Assembly (NCBI RefSeq): GCF_000425885.1
Contig: NZ_AUEH01000008.1
Span: forward strand, 25,706-89,705
Length of the DNA: 64,000 bases
Origin: Schleiferilactobacillus harbinensis DSM 16991
GTDB lineage: Bacteria; Bacillota; Bacilli; Lactobacillales; Lactobacillaceae
Reading direction: 5' to 3'
Shown here: positions 25,934 to 34,986 of the stretch, piece by piece
Layout of the letters: each line of letters opens with the position of its first letter
Numbering within the stretch: position 1 is the stretch's first letter
The notes under the pieces: generated by a model
Told to the model about the DNA's origin: nothing
Databases searched by the model: none
The model's input: the letters and a program-made list of their open reading frames with translations, nothing else
Made by a program: the position numbers and the translations under genes

Positions 25934-27292
25934 ATGTCAAAATTTATTCATAAAGTCATGCTGGGAGCTATGGCCTTGCTTTCGGTCGGCCTGCTCGCTT
26001 CCTGCGGCAGCAAATCGACAGGCTCAGCCAATGGTAAGCACCAATTGACCTTTATGTTCCGGGGTGGGGATGCGGAAAAGAAAGCCTATGGCGAGGCCAT
26101 TAAGGCTTACGAAAAGGCGCATAAAGATGTATCCGTCAAGATCATCATGACCAGTGCCGACAACTATGCAACGAAGCTGCAAGCGGCGATCTCGGGGAAT
26201 AAGACGCCGGACGTCTTCTATGTTGAACAAAACAACTTGATGGCCTATGCCGACAACGGTGTTTTGCGGGATATCTCCAAAGACGTGAAGGATTCCAAAG
26301 TTGATTTGAACAACATCTGGAAATATGGTGTGGACAGCTACCGTTACGATGGCAAGCAAGTCGGCAAGGGCGATCTCTATGCGCTGCCTAAAGACGTGGG
26401 GCCTTTTGCACTAGGCTACAACAAGACTATGTTTGAGAAAAATAACATTCCGTTGCCAGACAAGGATAAAGCCTACACTTGGGAAGAATTCGTCAAAGTA
26501 GCCCAAAAGTTGACGAAGGATACCAACGGTGACGGCAAGATCGATCAATACGGCACTGGCTTCAACGTTGTGTGGTCCTTGCCGGCATTGGCTTGGAGTA
26601 ATGGGGCTGACTGGATCAACAAGGACAAGACTAAGGTCACTGTAAATACGCCGAAGTTTGCCCATGCCCTACAAGAATTCGCTGATTTACAGAACAAGTA
26701 TCACACCACACCGTCTGTCAAGGAGTCCCAATCGCTGGACACCTACCAGCGTTGGATGCAGGGGCAATTGGCTTTCTTCCCGGTTGGTCCGTGGGATTTG
26801 CCGACATACAGCAAGCTGAAGTTCGACTATGACCTGATTCCTTGGCCGACAATGAGTACGGGCAAGCCTGCCGCTTATGTTGGTTCCTTGGGGATTGGTG
26901 TATCGAAGAAAACCAAGTACGGCAAGGATGCTGCTGATTTAGCCATCTACCTGTCGACAAACCGGAAGGCCCAACAAATTTTGGTGGACAATATGATTCA
27001 GATTCCGACGTTGAAAGATATGGCTAACAAGTGGGCGAACGAAAAAGACCACGGCAAGCCGGAAAATCGTCAAGAATTCTTGGATATTGTTGAGAAATAC
27101 GGACGCGGCCTGCCTGGCGCAACGACTTACAACGCCGAATGGTACGACATGTTCTATACCGACATTCAACCGGTACTCGATGGTAAAAAGACTGCTGCCC
27201 AGTTCGTCAAGGAAGAACAACCGAAGATGCAATCTAAACTTGATGCAGCTAATCAGCAAAAAAAGACTGCCGAAGCAACCGCCGGCAAATAA
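25934..27292 (+). CDS. ABC sugar-binding lipoprotein (arabino-oligosaccharide importer)
   Basis: 452 residues with a lipoprotein signal (LLASCGSK, Cys near residue 24) and the solute-binding family 1 fold (YALPKDVGPFALGYNK, FFPVGPWDLP). It sits on the cell surface and hands oligosaccharides to the two permeases downstream. The ATG follows GGAGGAG. A hairpin with T-run lies just after it (27304-27334), probably to keep this protein more abundant than the permeases. Confidence 0.93.
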   Translation: MSKFIHKVMLGAMALLSVGLLASCGSKSTGSANGKHQLTFMFRGGDAEKKAYGEAIKAYEKAHKDVSVKIIMTSADNYATKLQAAISGNKTPDVFYVEQNNLMAYADNGVLRDISKDVKDSKVDLNNIWKYGVDSYRYDGKQVGKGDLYALPKDVGPFALGYNKTMFEKNNIPLPDKDKAYTWEEFVKVAQKLTKDTNGDGKIDQYGTGFNVVWSLPALAWSNGADWINKDKTKVTVNTPKFAHALQEFADLQNKYHTTPSVKESQSLDTYQRWMQGQLAFFPVGPWDLPTYSKLKFDYDLIPWPTMSTGKPAAYVGSLGIGVSKKTKYGKDAADLAIYLSTNRKAQQILVDNMIQIPTLKDMANKWANEKDHGKPENRQEFLDIVEKYGRGLPGATTYNAEWYDMFYTDIQPVLDGKKTAAQFVKEEQPKMQSKLDAANQQKKTAEATAGK

Positions 27293-27303
27293 CCTAATGA
27301 CTG

Positions 27304-27334
27304 AAAGGGGATGTGGCTGCACATCCCTTTTCTT
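27304..27334 (+). terminator. Intra-operon hairpin / partial terminator after the binding-protein gene
   Basis: GGGATGTG-GCTG-CACATCCC followed by TTTTCTTTG, between the binding protein and first permease genes. Confidence 0.7.
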
Positions 27335-27355
27335 TGAGAGGAGCAGCAATACGTC

Positions 27356-28297
27356 ATGGAATCGACAGTTAAAGATAAAGCCCCCGTTGATGGGCGTAAG
27401 AAGCGGCGGGCCCACGATTCGTCGCTATATAAAAACGAGCACCGCGTCGCATTTTTGATGATTTTACCGCCGGTGATCGGTTTTCTGATTTTTACACTAT
27501 TCCCAGCCGCTTACGCAGTATTTGCTTCATTCACTGATTGGAATGGCATTGGCCAAATGAACTGGGTAGGCCTACGCAACTTCCAGGTGATGCTGACCGA
27601 CAACTATTTCTGGAAATCGTTATGGAATACATTCTTTATGATGATCGGGATTCCGATTGGGTTGATTTTGTCCTTCATCCTGGCGTCGGCATTATCCCGA
27701 GGCTTAAAGGGGACGACGTTCTTCCGGACCATCTACTATATTCCAGTTATTTCTTCGTTGGCCGCCATCGCCATCATGTGGCAATGGGCTTATAACGGGG
27801 ACTACGGCTTGGTTAACCAAGTCCTGGCACTGGTTGGGATCAAGGGCCCGAACTGGCTGCAAAATGTGCACACCGTTAAGCCGGCCATTGTGGCGATGAG
27901 TGTCTGGAAAGGCTTGGGCTATTCGATGCTGCTGTACCTGGCAGCAATTCAGAGTGTGCCGCAGACTTTCTATGAAGCTGCTGAACTTGATGGGGCTAAC
28001 TCATGGCAGAAATTCAAAAACATTACTTGGCCGATGTGCAAACCAGTGACCTTCTTCTTGGTAATCACGAATATCATCGGCGGGTCGCAGCTCTTTACCG
28101 AAGTCAATATCATGACCCCGACCGGCGGTTCAGAGTTTAGTTCCGCAACCATCGTTTGGTACATTTGGCAGAAAGCCTTCAAGAACTTCCAGATGGGTTA
28201 CGCGTCGGCGATGTCCATTATCTTGGGTATCATTATCTTCATTGTCACGGCTTTGCAGTTCTATCAGAACCGCCGGTCGGATTACAAACTGGGATAG
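27356..28297 (+). CDS. ABC sugar importer permease, MalF type (arabinan locus)
   Basis: 313 residues: a 35-residue charged N-terminal tail, six helices and an EAA loop (FYEAAELDGANSWQKFKNI). The block FLMILPPVIGFLIFTLFPAAY is typical for CUT1 first permeases. Ribosome site GAGAGGAG. It partners the next gene product. Confidence 0.93.
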   Translation: MESTVKDKAPVDGRKKRRAHDSSLYKNEHRVAFLMILPPVIGFLIFTLFPAAYAVFASFTDWNGIGQMNWVGLRNFQVMLTDNYFWKSLWNTFFMMIGIPIGLILSFILASALSRGLKGTTFFRTIYYIPVISSLAAIAIMWQWAYNGDYGLVNQVLALVGIKGPNWLQNVHTVKPAIVAMSVWKGLGYSMLLYLAAIQSVPQTFYEAAELDGANSWQKFKNITWPMCKPVTFFLVITNIIGGSQLFTEVNIMTPTGGSEFSSATIVWYIWQKAFKNFQMGYASAMSIILGIIIFIVTALQFYQNRRSDYKLG

Positions 28298-28311
28298 GAG
28301 AGTGACTGACT

Positions 28312-29181
28312 GTGTTAGCAAAATCAAGTACGCATAAAATGTCCCAGAAGCAGACGACCCGGATCGCAGATTTCTTCATTTACATCATTTTGATTGCCGG
28401 CGGCGTCTTAATGGTTGGTCCGCTGCTGTGGATGATTTCCACATCATTGAAAGACAAAACTGGAGTCTTCCAATTGCCGCCGCAATGGATTCCCAATCCG
28501 ATTCATTGGGATGCCTATCAGCGACTATTCCATTTATCACAGTTGCAAACCGGCTTCATGAACACCATCATTGTTTCGCTCTCCGTGACGATTATTGGCT
28601 CGTTTACTTCCTGTATGGCCGCCTTCTCGTTCGCCAAATTACGGATGCCCCATAAGAATGCCATGTTCCTGCTGCTTCTGGTAGGTCTAATGATCCCGTA
28701 TCCCGCAGTGATGATTCCCCAATTCATGATGTTCTCCACAATTGGGTGGGTGGATACGCTGAAGCCGCTGATCATTCCTGGTTTGTTTGGTAATATCACG
28801 ATGATCTTTTTCCTGCGGCAATATCTCCAAGGCATTCCCGATTCGGTCGTTGAGTCGGCCAAGATTGACGGCGCCAGTTATTGGACAATCTTCTCCCGAA
28901 TCATTTTCCCGTTAATGCGGCCGGCCGTGGCTGCCCAGTTTATTCTGTGGTTCATGGGTGCCTGGAACGATTACCTGGGGCCGTTAATTTACTTGAATTC
29001 TCCAGAGAAACAGACGTTGCAGGTAGTCATCGCCAACTTAAGCGCGACGTATGCCACTCAAACGGACTATCCGTTGATCATGGGCTTATCGTTCATCTCA
29101 ATGCTGCCAATTTTGATCATCTTCTTGATCTTCCAGCGGCAGATTATTGAGTCCGTGGCCTTGTCTGGGATGAAGAACTAA
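28312..29181 (+). CDS. ABC sugar importer permease, MalG type (arabinan locus)
   Basis: 289 residues with six helices, an EAA loop (VVESAKIDGASYWTIFSRI) and the MalG-type motif FMGAWNDYLGPLIYL. The start is GTG at 28312 after AGGAGA at somewhat long spacing; an ATG nine codons later (28339) is the alternative. Confidence 0.92.
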   Translation: MLAKSSTHKMSQKQTTRIADFFIYIILIAGGVLMVGPLLWMISTSLKDKTGVFQLPPQWIPNPIHWDAYQRLFHLSQLQTGFMNTIIVSLSVTIIGSFTSCMAAFSFAKLRMPHKNAMFLLLLVGLMIPYPAVMIPQFMMFSTIGWVDTLKPLIIPGLFGNITMIFFLRQYLQGIPDSVVESAKIDGASYWTIFSRIIFPLMRPAVAAQFILWFMGAWNDYLGPLIYLNSPEKQTLQVVIANLSATYATQTDYPLIMGLSFISMLPILIIFLIFQRQIIESVALSGMKN

Positions 29182-29202
29182 TTTAGAAAGGAGGTCCCCA
29201 TG

Positions 29203-29823
29203 ATGTGGGCAACGAAAATCATGGATGTATTATTAGCGCTTGAGAAAGTGCTGATGATCAGTCTGTGCCTGCTGCTGGGCACCTTGGCCGGACTTTTTAT
29301 CACCGGTATTTTGCCCGCCGCAGAAGCGGCACTCTATACGATTCAGCGGATGCTGCAAGACCATGAATTGGGCGTGCTGGCGTTGGCGAAACTGTTTTAC
29401 CAGCGTTATCGGACTCAATGGCGGCTATTGCTGAAGTTATCGATAATCAACACCATCGGCTCGCTGGTTTTGCTGCTGGACTGGTACGCCGTGCTGGGGT
29501 TGAAGCTGCCGCTGCTGTGGCCGCTACTGGTGATCACCCCGTATTATGGGATGGTGATGCTGAATCTACTGTTACTTAAAGGTAGTGATCAGCCGACGTT
29601 CCAGCATTTGAAGCAGGCATTAGTTTTGCCGTTTGCCTTCTTTGGCCGGTACATCGGCGTCTTGGCTGTCTTTGCCTTGGCGGCGGTCATTAGTTTGCAG
29701 GTCAGCCCCATCATTGGGGCGGCTTTGCCGGGTGTGTACTTAGTTGGGATTTATTATGCGCTGCCAGTTAAGCTGACCGCGCGGGCAACAGTATCTCAAA
29801 AGGAGCGGCAGGCATGGAACTAA
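29203..29823 (+). CDS. DUF624 (YesL-like) membrane protein of the arabinan operon
   Basis: About 206 residues with four or five hydrophobic helices and the DUF624 pattern (ILPAAEAALYTIQRMLQDHE, RYRTQWRLLLKLSIIN). AAAGGAGG lies 8 bases before the ATG at 29203; the ATG at 29200 is also possible. It overlaps the following GH43 gene by 10 bases. Same setting as the YesL-like genes at 12895 and 53569. Function unproven; probably linked to the importer. Confidence 0.82.
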   Translation: MWATKIMDVLLALEKVLMISLCLLLGTLAGLFITGILPAAEAALYTIQRMLQDHELGVLALAKLFYQRYRTQWRLLLKLSIINTIGSLVLLLDWYAVLGLKLPLLWPLLVITPYYGMVMLNLLLLKGSDQPTFQHLKQALVLPFAFFGRYIGVLAVFALAAVISLQVSPIIGAALPGVYLVGIYYALPVKLTARATVSQKERQAWN

Positions 29824-31052
29824 CGGCACTGCTGGCAGAAATTGGGACCCGCGGTGTGCATGACCCGACGATTATACCTGATTCCCGGGGCTATACGATG
29901 TTTTCTACGGATACCATGATTGACGGCCAGCCGACCCAAGGGATTCAGCGCCGTCATTCGCCAGACTTGATTCATTGGAACTATCAGGATCAGGCGCTGT
30001 CCGGTGTACCGGCAGATGCCCAAGATTGGAGCCAGGCGCAAGGATTGTGGGCACCGGAAGTGGTGTCTGGACGCAATGAGTATCGGCTGTATTACGCTGC
30101 CTCAACGTTTGGTTCCCGACGGTCAGCCATCGGGTTAGCTACTGCGGCTGATTTGGATGCACCGTTCATACCCCAGGGACTGGTACTGACAACCGAAGGC
30201 GGCCAAGATCAACGGAATGCACTGGATCCCAATGTGATTCAAGACGGTAAGCGGCAGTGGCTGTGTTACGGGTCTTTCTTTGCTGGTATTTATCTGGCAG
30301 AGCTGGATCCGGCTACCGGCATGTTAAAGAAACCTGATGACCCGGGAGTGCGCATTGCCGCTCGGCCGCGGGCTTTGAATAACGGTTCGATCGAAGGGCC
30401 GTTTATCTATCATTCGCCCCTGACCGGGGAGTATTACCTCTTTGTCTCGTATGATTCCTTGGCTTATTCGTACAACATTCGGGTTGGACGAGCCAAACAG
30501 ATTACTGGACCATACCGCGATTTTCAAGGACACAATTTGATTGCAGATGATCCGCTGACGGCCGATCAAGTCGGTACGAAAATCTTGGGCAGCCGGCATT
30601 TTGCTGGCGAATCGGCCCAGCTGCTTGCTCCGGGGCACTGTTCAGTGCTTGATGTCGGCCCAAAGCAGTATCTTGTGTACCATAACCGGGCAGTAGCCGG
30701 CGGACCTTCATTCGGGTTGGTCAGCCAGCTGCATTGGACGGTGGACGGCTGGCCGGTGGTGAGTCCCGAGCCGGTCTACGGCGCTGCCTGTTCAATTTCG
30801 GTCGCGCAGCAATCGGTGGTTGGTGATTGGGACATTGTCTCTTTGACTGCGTCCACTGATCCCATTGAGAGCCAACGGGTCACCCTCACCGCCGCGGATG
30901 TCGAGCAAGTCGGGCCGGAACAATTCGTTCTGGTCGGGGTTGGTCATGGTAACGTATGGCAGGAATACGATTGGGCGATTGATCAGCCCCGAGTCGTATT
31001 TAGCGGTATCACGCCGCAAGGATGGGGCGTTTTAGGCAAAAAGGCCGGTTAA
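29814..31052 (+). CDS. GH43 family arabinanase-like enzyme (cytoplasmic)
   Basis: 412 residues with a beta-propeller followed by a small C-terminal beta domain (about 330-412). Catalytic residues are Asp17 (VHDPTII), Asp138 (ALDPNVI) and Glu194 (SIEGPFI), the arrangement of endo-1,5-alpha-L-arabinanases (GH43_4/5-like). No signal peptide, so it probably trims imported arabino-oligosaccharides together with the 24884 enzyme. The ATG follows AAAAGGAG and overlaps yesL. Confidence 0.88.
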   Translation: MELTALLAEIGTRGVHDPTIIPDSRGYTMFSTDTMIDGQPTQGIQRRHSPDLIHWNYQDQALSGVPADAQDWSQAQGLWAPEVVSGRNEYRLYYAASTFGSRRSAIGLATAADLDAPFIPQGLVLTTEGGQDQRNALDPNVIQDGKRQWLCYGSFFAGIYLAELDPATGMLKKPDDPGVRIAARPRALNNGSIEGPFIYHSPLTGEYYLFVSYDSLAYSYNIRVGRAKQITGPYRDFQGHNLIADDPLTADQVGTKILGSRHFAGESAQLLAPGHCSVLDVGPKQYLVYHNRAVAGGPSFGLVSQLHWTVDGWPVVSPEPVYGAACSISVAQQSVVGDWDIVSLTASTDPIESQRVTLTAADVEQVGPEQFVLVGVGHGNVWQEYDWAIDQPRVVFSGITPQGWGVLGKKAG

Positions 31053-31058
31053 GACAAC

Positions 31059-31098
31059 AAAATGGGCAGGGGATATTGATTATCTTCCTGCCCATTTG
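31059..31098. terminator. Bidirectional terminator between GH43 and ArsR-type genes
   Basis: AAATGGGCAGG ... CCTGCCCATTT between convergent genes. Confidence 0.87.
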
Positions 31099-31099
31099 C

Positions 31100-31990
31100 T
31101 TAACTATGGTATAGCTTTAATTCGATATCTTGATCATAGTTGCCAAAGCCTTTGCCAAAAATCGTACAGCCGCCTTGATTCACCGCGTCTTCCTTGATAG
31201 CAAAGCGCACCTTGAAGGAAGAGACATGGGGGTCGAGATCCTCCAGCGTCACGTCGGAGAATGGTTGGGCATCCAAGAAACTGCCGTCATGATTGATTCG
31301 GACAGTCTTCATAATGCCGTATTGGTTCACGTTATCGGGCACCCAGGCCGGGGTGTATTTGCCGCGAATGTCCGAAAAGTCGCCAGGACTGGTCCAAGTA
31401 CCGATTTCTTGATCATTGATGGAGAAGGTAATATCTGACGGCCAAACGTTGTTTGAAAAAGGAAATTCGGAACCCAGTTCCATGGACAAATCCAGCATTT
31501 CGAGTTTGTCGTTTTGCCCCAAATAGTTCGGGAACTGATATTCAACGAAGCCGGCGGTCCACCAAATCATTCCGGCATTGATCCGATCGGGATCCATGAA
31601 GTACCCGGGCGTATCCACTTTCCCGATGAAGTCATCTTGACCAGCCATGCCGCATGAAGGAGTCACCTCGAAATCGGTGAAATGGCCAACGGGCAATTGG
31701 ACCGTATACGAGTCGAAAGCGGGGTAGATCATTTGCGGAAAACGGATATTGATCTTGTCCACTTTTAAATGGGAGATCTTATTGTGCCCATCGCGTTCAA
31801 AACCAATGAGACCCGCTTCGGCGAGTTTCCCCAAGTGCATCAAAACGATCGCGCTGCTCAGGTTCAATTCTTTAGCTAAATCCTTAACGCTCATTTTACG
31901 GTGCGAGAGTTTCTGAATAATTTCCAACCGGACTGGACTGGCCAACGCTTTATATGCAGCCAAGGAGCGGGTTGAGATATCTAGTTCCAT
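31100..31990 (-). CDS. ArsR-type regulator with a large C-terminal sensor-like domain
   Basis: 296 residues. A winged helix of ArsR type (about 7-85, YKALASPVRLEIIQKLS and MSVKDLAKELNLSSAIVLMHLGKL) is followed by about 210 residues rich in beta-strands, Trp and Tyr that look like a carbohydrate- or ligand-binding beta domain. Classical ArsR metal regulators are about 100 residues, so this is a different, longer group. I do not recognise a named family. The ATG at 31990 follows GGAGG; the longer frame from 32008 lacks a site. It is divergent from the extracellular arabinanase gene and convergent with the arabinan operon, so it probably senses an arabinan product. Confidence 0.78.
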   Translation of the reverse strand: MELDISTRSLAAYKALASPVRLEIIQKLSHRKMSVKDLAKELNLSSAIVLMHLGKLAEAGLIGFERDGHNKISHLKVDKINIRFPQMIYPAFDSYTVQLPVGHFTDFEVTPSCGMAGQDDFIGKVDTPGYFMDPDRINAGMIWWTAGFVEYQFPNYLGQNDKLEMLDLSMELGSEFPFSNNVWPSDITFSINDQEIGTWTSPGDFSDIRGKYTPAWVPDNVNQYGIMKTVRINHDGSFLDAQPFSDVTLEDLDPHVSSFKVRFAIKEDAVNQGGCTIFGKGFGNYDQDIELKLYHS

Positions 31991-32014
31991 GTTTTCTTCC
32001 TCCGTCAATCATCT

Positions 32015-32028
32015 ATTAAACGTTTACA
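32015..32028. promoter_or_regulatory. Palindromic cre-like or operator site in the ArsR/arabinanase divergent region
   Basis: ATTAAACGTTTACA has a TTAAACGTTTA-type palindrome and fits cre at 12 of 14 positions. It could serve CcpA or the adjacent ArsR-type regulator. Confidence 0.35.
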
Positions 32029-32093
32029 ACACACTATATGTTAATTCAACACCGAACAATATTCAATTGATTAATAGAAAGGGAGTTCAAAAA

Positions 32094-33536
32094 ATGAAAC
32101 TCAATCGCGTTACGCGCTGGCTTGCCCTGCTGGGTGCGGTGCTGTTGGCTGGGACAGCCGCAGGATGTCAAAAGCAAGCAGCCGCGGCCCCGGTCGCCCA
32201 GAAATTAACAGCCCCTAAAGCAGCACCGGCGACGGTCCACGATCCGTCCATTGTGCAAACCAATGGGCGGTATTACATCATTGGTTCCCACATGCAGTTC
32301 GCCTCGTCTAAGAATCTGATTCAGTGGCAGCAATTATCGACGAGTGTGAAAGATACCAAACTGTTCAGCAATATCACCGCAGAATTGGGCCCAGCGCTCA
32401 GTGATGCAGAAACTGATACGTTTTGGGCAGGCGATATCGAACAGTTAAAGGACGGCAAATATTACATGTATTATTGTGCCTGCCAAGGCAGTTCGCCAAC
32501 TTCAGTGTTGGGCGTGGCCGTGGCGGACAAAGTGACTGGCCCCTACAAAGACCAGGGCATTATCCTGCGTTCCGGCGGCGCCATCAAAGACGATGCCGCG
32601 TATGACGCCACCCAACAGCCCAATGTGGTCGATCCTCACGTGTTCCATGATCAGACGGGTCAACTGTGGATGGTTTACGGATCATATTCCGGCGGGATCT
32701 TTATCCTCAAGATGGACGAAGAGACAGGCAAACCGTATCCCGGCCAAGGCTACGGCCAACGGCTGCTCGGCGGCAACCACGTCCGCATCGAAGGGGCCTA
32801 CATGCTCTACAACAAGCAGACCGACTACTACTACTTATTCCTGTCCTTTGGCGGGCTGAGCGCTGATGGCGGCTATAATCTGCGGGTCTTCCGCTCCCGC
32901 CAGCCGAATGGCGGATTCGTTGATGTTCAGGGGCAGCAAGCTGCCGATATTCGCGGTAAATTAGGCACGACCTTCGATGATGCCGCTATCCAAGACTACG
33001 GCAACAAGCTCATTGGTAATTTCACTTGGAAAGAGGGCAGCAAGCAAGTGGGCTACGTGTCGCCTGGCCACAACACCGCCTTCCAAGATAAACAGACCGG
33101 GAAGTATTTCGTGATGTTCCATACCCGCTTCCCCGGCCGCGGCGAATATTATGAAGACCGCGTGCATCAGATGTTCTTTACCCGCGACGGGTGGCCGGTA
33201 CTGAATCCGGCGCCCTATGATCAGGAAACCAAGACGAATTACACGACCAAGCAGGTCATTGGCGATTATCAGATCGTCCAAATGAATAAACTGATCACTG
33301 AGGATCCGGCGACGGCAAAAACAACGACGGTCGATCAAGATGGCAAACTGACGGGGAAAGTAACCGGCAGCTGGACCAATAAGAACGGTCAGGCAACATT
33401 GAAAACAAATCAAACTACCTACTCGGGAGTCTTCATTTCCTCCTGGGATCCCTATCAGAAAGCGCAGACGATGATGTTTAGCGGGACGGATGCGCAGGGC
33501 GAACCGGTCTTTATGCGGCGGATGGTGACGCGATAA
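32094..33536 (+). CDS. Surface lipoprotein GH43 endo-arabinanase
   Basis: 480 residues. A lipoprotein signal ends at Cys25 (GTAAGCQK), then a GH43 propeller with Asp50 (TVHDPSIV), Asp180 (NVVDPHVF) and Glu233 (VRIEGAYM). A C-terminal beta-barrel domain (about 390-480, TYSGVFISSWDPYQKAQTMMFSG) resembles that of extracellular arabinanases such as B. subtilis AbnB. It should sit on the outer face and cut arabinan into oligosaccharides for the importer at 25934-29181. The ATG at 32094 follows AAAGGGAG; upstream in-frame starts would spoil the signal peptide. Confidence 0.9.
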   Translation: MKLNRVTRWLALLGAVLLAGTAAGCQKQAAAAPVAQKLTAPKAAPATVHDPSIVQTNGRYYIIGSHMQFASSKNLIQWQQLSTSVKDTKLFSNITAELGPALSDAETDTFWAGDIEQLKDGKYYMYYCACQGSSPTSVLGVAVADKVTGPYKDQGIILRSGGAIKDDAAYDATQQPNVVDPHVFHDQTGQLWMVYGSYSGGIFILKMDEETGKPYPGQGYGQRLLGGNHVRIEGAYMLYNKQTDYYYLFLSFGGLSADGGYNLRVFRSRQPNGGFVDVQGQQAADIRGKLGTTFDDAAIQDYGNKLIGNFTWKEGSKQVGYVSPGHNTAFQDKQTGKYFVMFHTRFPGRGEYYEDRVHQMFFTRDGWPVLNPAPYDQETKTNYTTKQVIGDYQIVQMNKLITEDPATAKTTTVDQDGKLTGKVTGSWTNKNGQATLKTNQTTYSGVFISSWDPYQKAQTMMFSGTDAQGEPVFMRRMVTR

Positions 33537-33555
33537 GACAGAAATGGCGCATAGC

Positions 33556-33608
33556 AATCGGGCCGCTGTCTGCCTACTTGATGGCGAGGAGACAGCGGCC
33601 TGATTATT
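33556..33608. terminator. Bidirectional terminator after the lipoprotein arabinanase gene
   Basis: GGCCGCTGTCT ... AGACAGCGGCC, flanked by AATC/GATT, between convergent genes. Confidence 0.87.
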
Positions 33609-33635
33609 GTTACCAGCAGCCAATAGTGAGGCAGA

Positions 33636-34757
33636 TTACGGGATCACATGCATCAGGCCGCGATTAACGACAGTACCGTAGTCAATATAGCGTGACGGTA
33701 GCTTCACTGTGCGGTTTGCTAATGGTTTATTGGTCAAGATTTTGGTCATCAGGTCTACCGCCGATGCGGCGATGGCCTCTTCATCCTGGACAATGCAGGT
33801 ATAACGGACACTGCGAATAATATCATTATTTGGGTCAAATCCGGCAATACCGATATCTAACGGAACGGAGAGGCCCATTTCCATAGTGGCTTCGCGCACC
33901 AATGAGCCAATATAGCTGTCCAGAACAATCAAACAAGTTGGCTTGTTAGTCATAATACAGTCTTTAATGCGCTGGATATCTTCCGCCAGCGCATTTTTCC
34001 CGTCGTGATGGGCATAAGTGGTTTCAATGATATGAGCAAACGCACTGGCCTTCAGCGGATAATCGGTTGTAGCGTATACTTGGGAGAATGCTTCCTGCCG
34101 AATAGCTAGAGTGGAATTAGAAACGTCATGATATCCGATTACGCAAATGTTTTGATGACCAAGGGCACTGATTTGTTGGGCTAGTTGGCGGGCGCTCGCT
34201 AAATGGTTAGTCCCGGCGAAGACTTCATCAATGCCGACAAGCTGCTTATCAATAACGACTACTGGAAACTTCTTTAGAATAAGTTGCATGAGCAGCGGGT
34301 CATAAAAAGACCGCTGTAACGGATTAATAAAGATCCCTTTGACGTGGGCGTCAAGCAATTCTTGCAAGCATTGATTTTCTTGATCTTCGTCTTCACCAGA
34401 AAACTTGATAATGAGTGGATAGCCTTTTTTGGCTGCGGCGTCCGTGAGACCAATCAGTAATTTAGCACCAAAGCTTTCCAAGATGCCCGGCAAAATAGCG
34501 CCGAGCATTTTTTTGTGCGGCGAAAGCTCTGTTTTCTTAAGAACGGTGGTCCCCACGCCGGCCCGGCGGGTGACGATGCCCTCGGAGGCCAACAAATTGA
34601 CAGCTTTTTGGACGGTGATACGGCTTACTTTATAAGTACCCATGAGTGTTTTTTCGGGCGGCAACTTTTCGCCGATCGGATAGTGGCCAGCGTTGATTTG
34701 AGTCTTCAGATCTTCAAAGATTTGTTCGTAAAGCGGCTTGTATGTTGAATACTCCAT
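33636..34757 (-). CDS. AraR-like regulator: GntR DNA-binding domain fused to a LacI-type sensor
   Basis: 373 residues. The N-terminal GntR winged helix (KPLYEQIFEDLKTQINAGHYPIGEKLPPEKTL, about 7-70) is joined to a LacI/GalR-type sugar-binding domain ending IGIAGFDPNND, the AraR architecture. AraR of B. subtilis represses arabinose and arabinan genes. Here it is divergent from an importer and alpha-mannosidase operon, but it is also next to the arabinan locus, so its target could be either. No internal break. The ATG lacks a strong ribosome site. Confidence 0.9.
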   Translation of the reverse strand: MEYSTYKPLYEQIFEDLKTQINAGHYPIGEKLPPEKTLMGTYKVSRITVQKAVNLLASEGIVTRRAGVGTTVLKKTELSPHKKMLGAILPGILESFGAKLLIGLTDAAAKKGYPLIIKFSGEDEDQENQCLQELLDAHVKGIFINPLQRSFYDPLLMQLILKKFPVVVIDKQLVGIDEVFAGTNHLASARQLAQQISALGHQNICVIGYHDVSNSTLAIRQEAFSQVYATTDYPLKASAFAHIIETTYAHHDGKNALAEDIQRIKDCIMTNKPTCLIVLDSYIGSLVREATMEMGLSVPLDIGIAGFDPNNDIIRSVRYTCIVQDEEAIAASAVDLMTKILTNKPLANRTVKLPSRYIDYGTVVNRGLMHVIP

Positions 34758-34836
34758 AGTGACTCTCCCCTAGAGGTGTTTCTAAGTAGCATACTACGAA
34801 ATGACATAAAATCAAGTACAATAGCTCATATATCAG

Positions 34837-34873
34837 TGTAAGCGTTGACATTCCCTTTTTGCAAGCCTAATAT
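34837..34873 (+). promoter_or_regulatory. Strong promoter with perfect cre over the -35 (mannoside operon)
   Basis: TTGACA (34845-34850), 17 bases, TAATAT (34868-34873). TGTAAGCGTTGACA (34837-34850) is a perfect cre ending in the -35 hexamer itself. Direct CcpA repression of the importer/GH38 operon is expected. Confidence 0.8.
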
Positions 34874-34986
34874 CTAACCTGAAAAGACCGTTAGAATAAT
34901 TAATATAGAGAAGGGGGAATAAATGACATATAAAACAGGTCAAATGGTGGCAAGACAGTAAGCATGCAATTATGGAGGAATCAATC

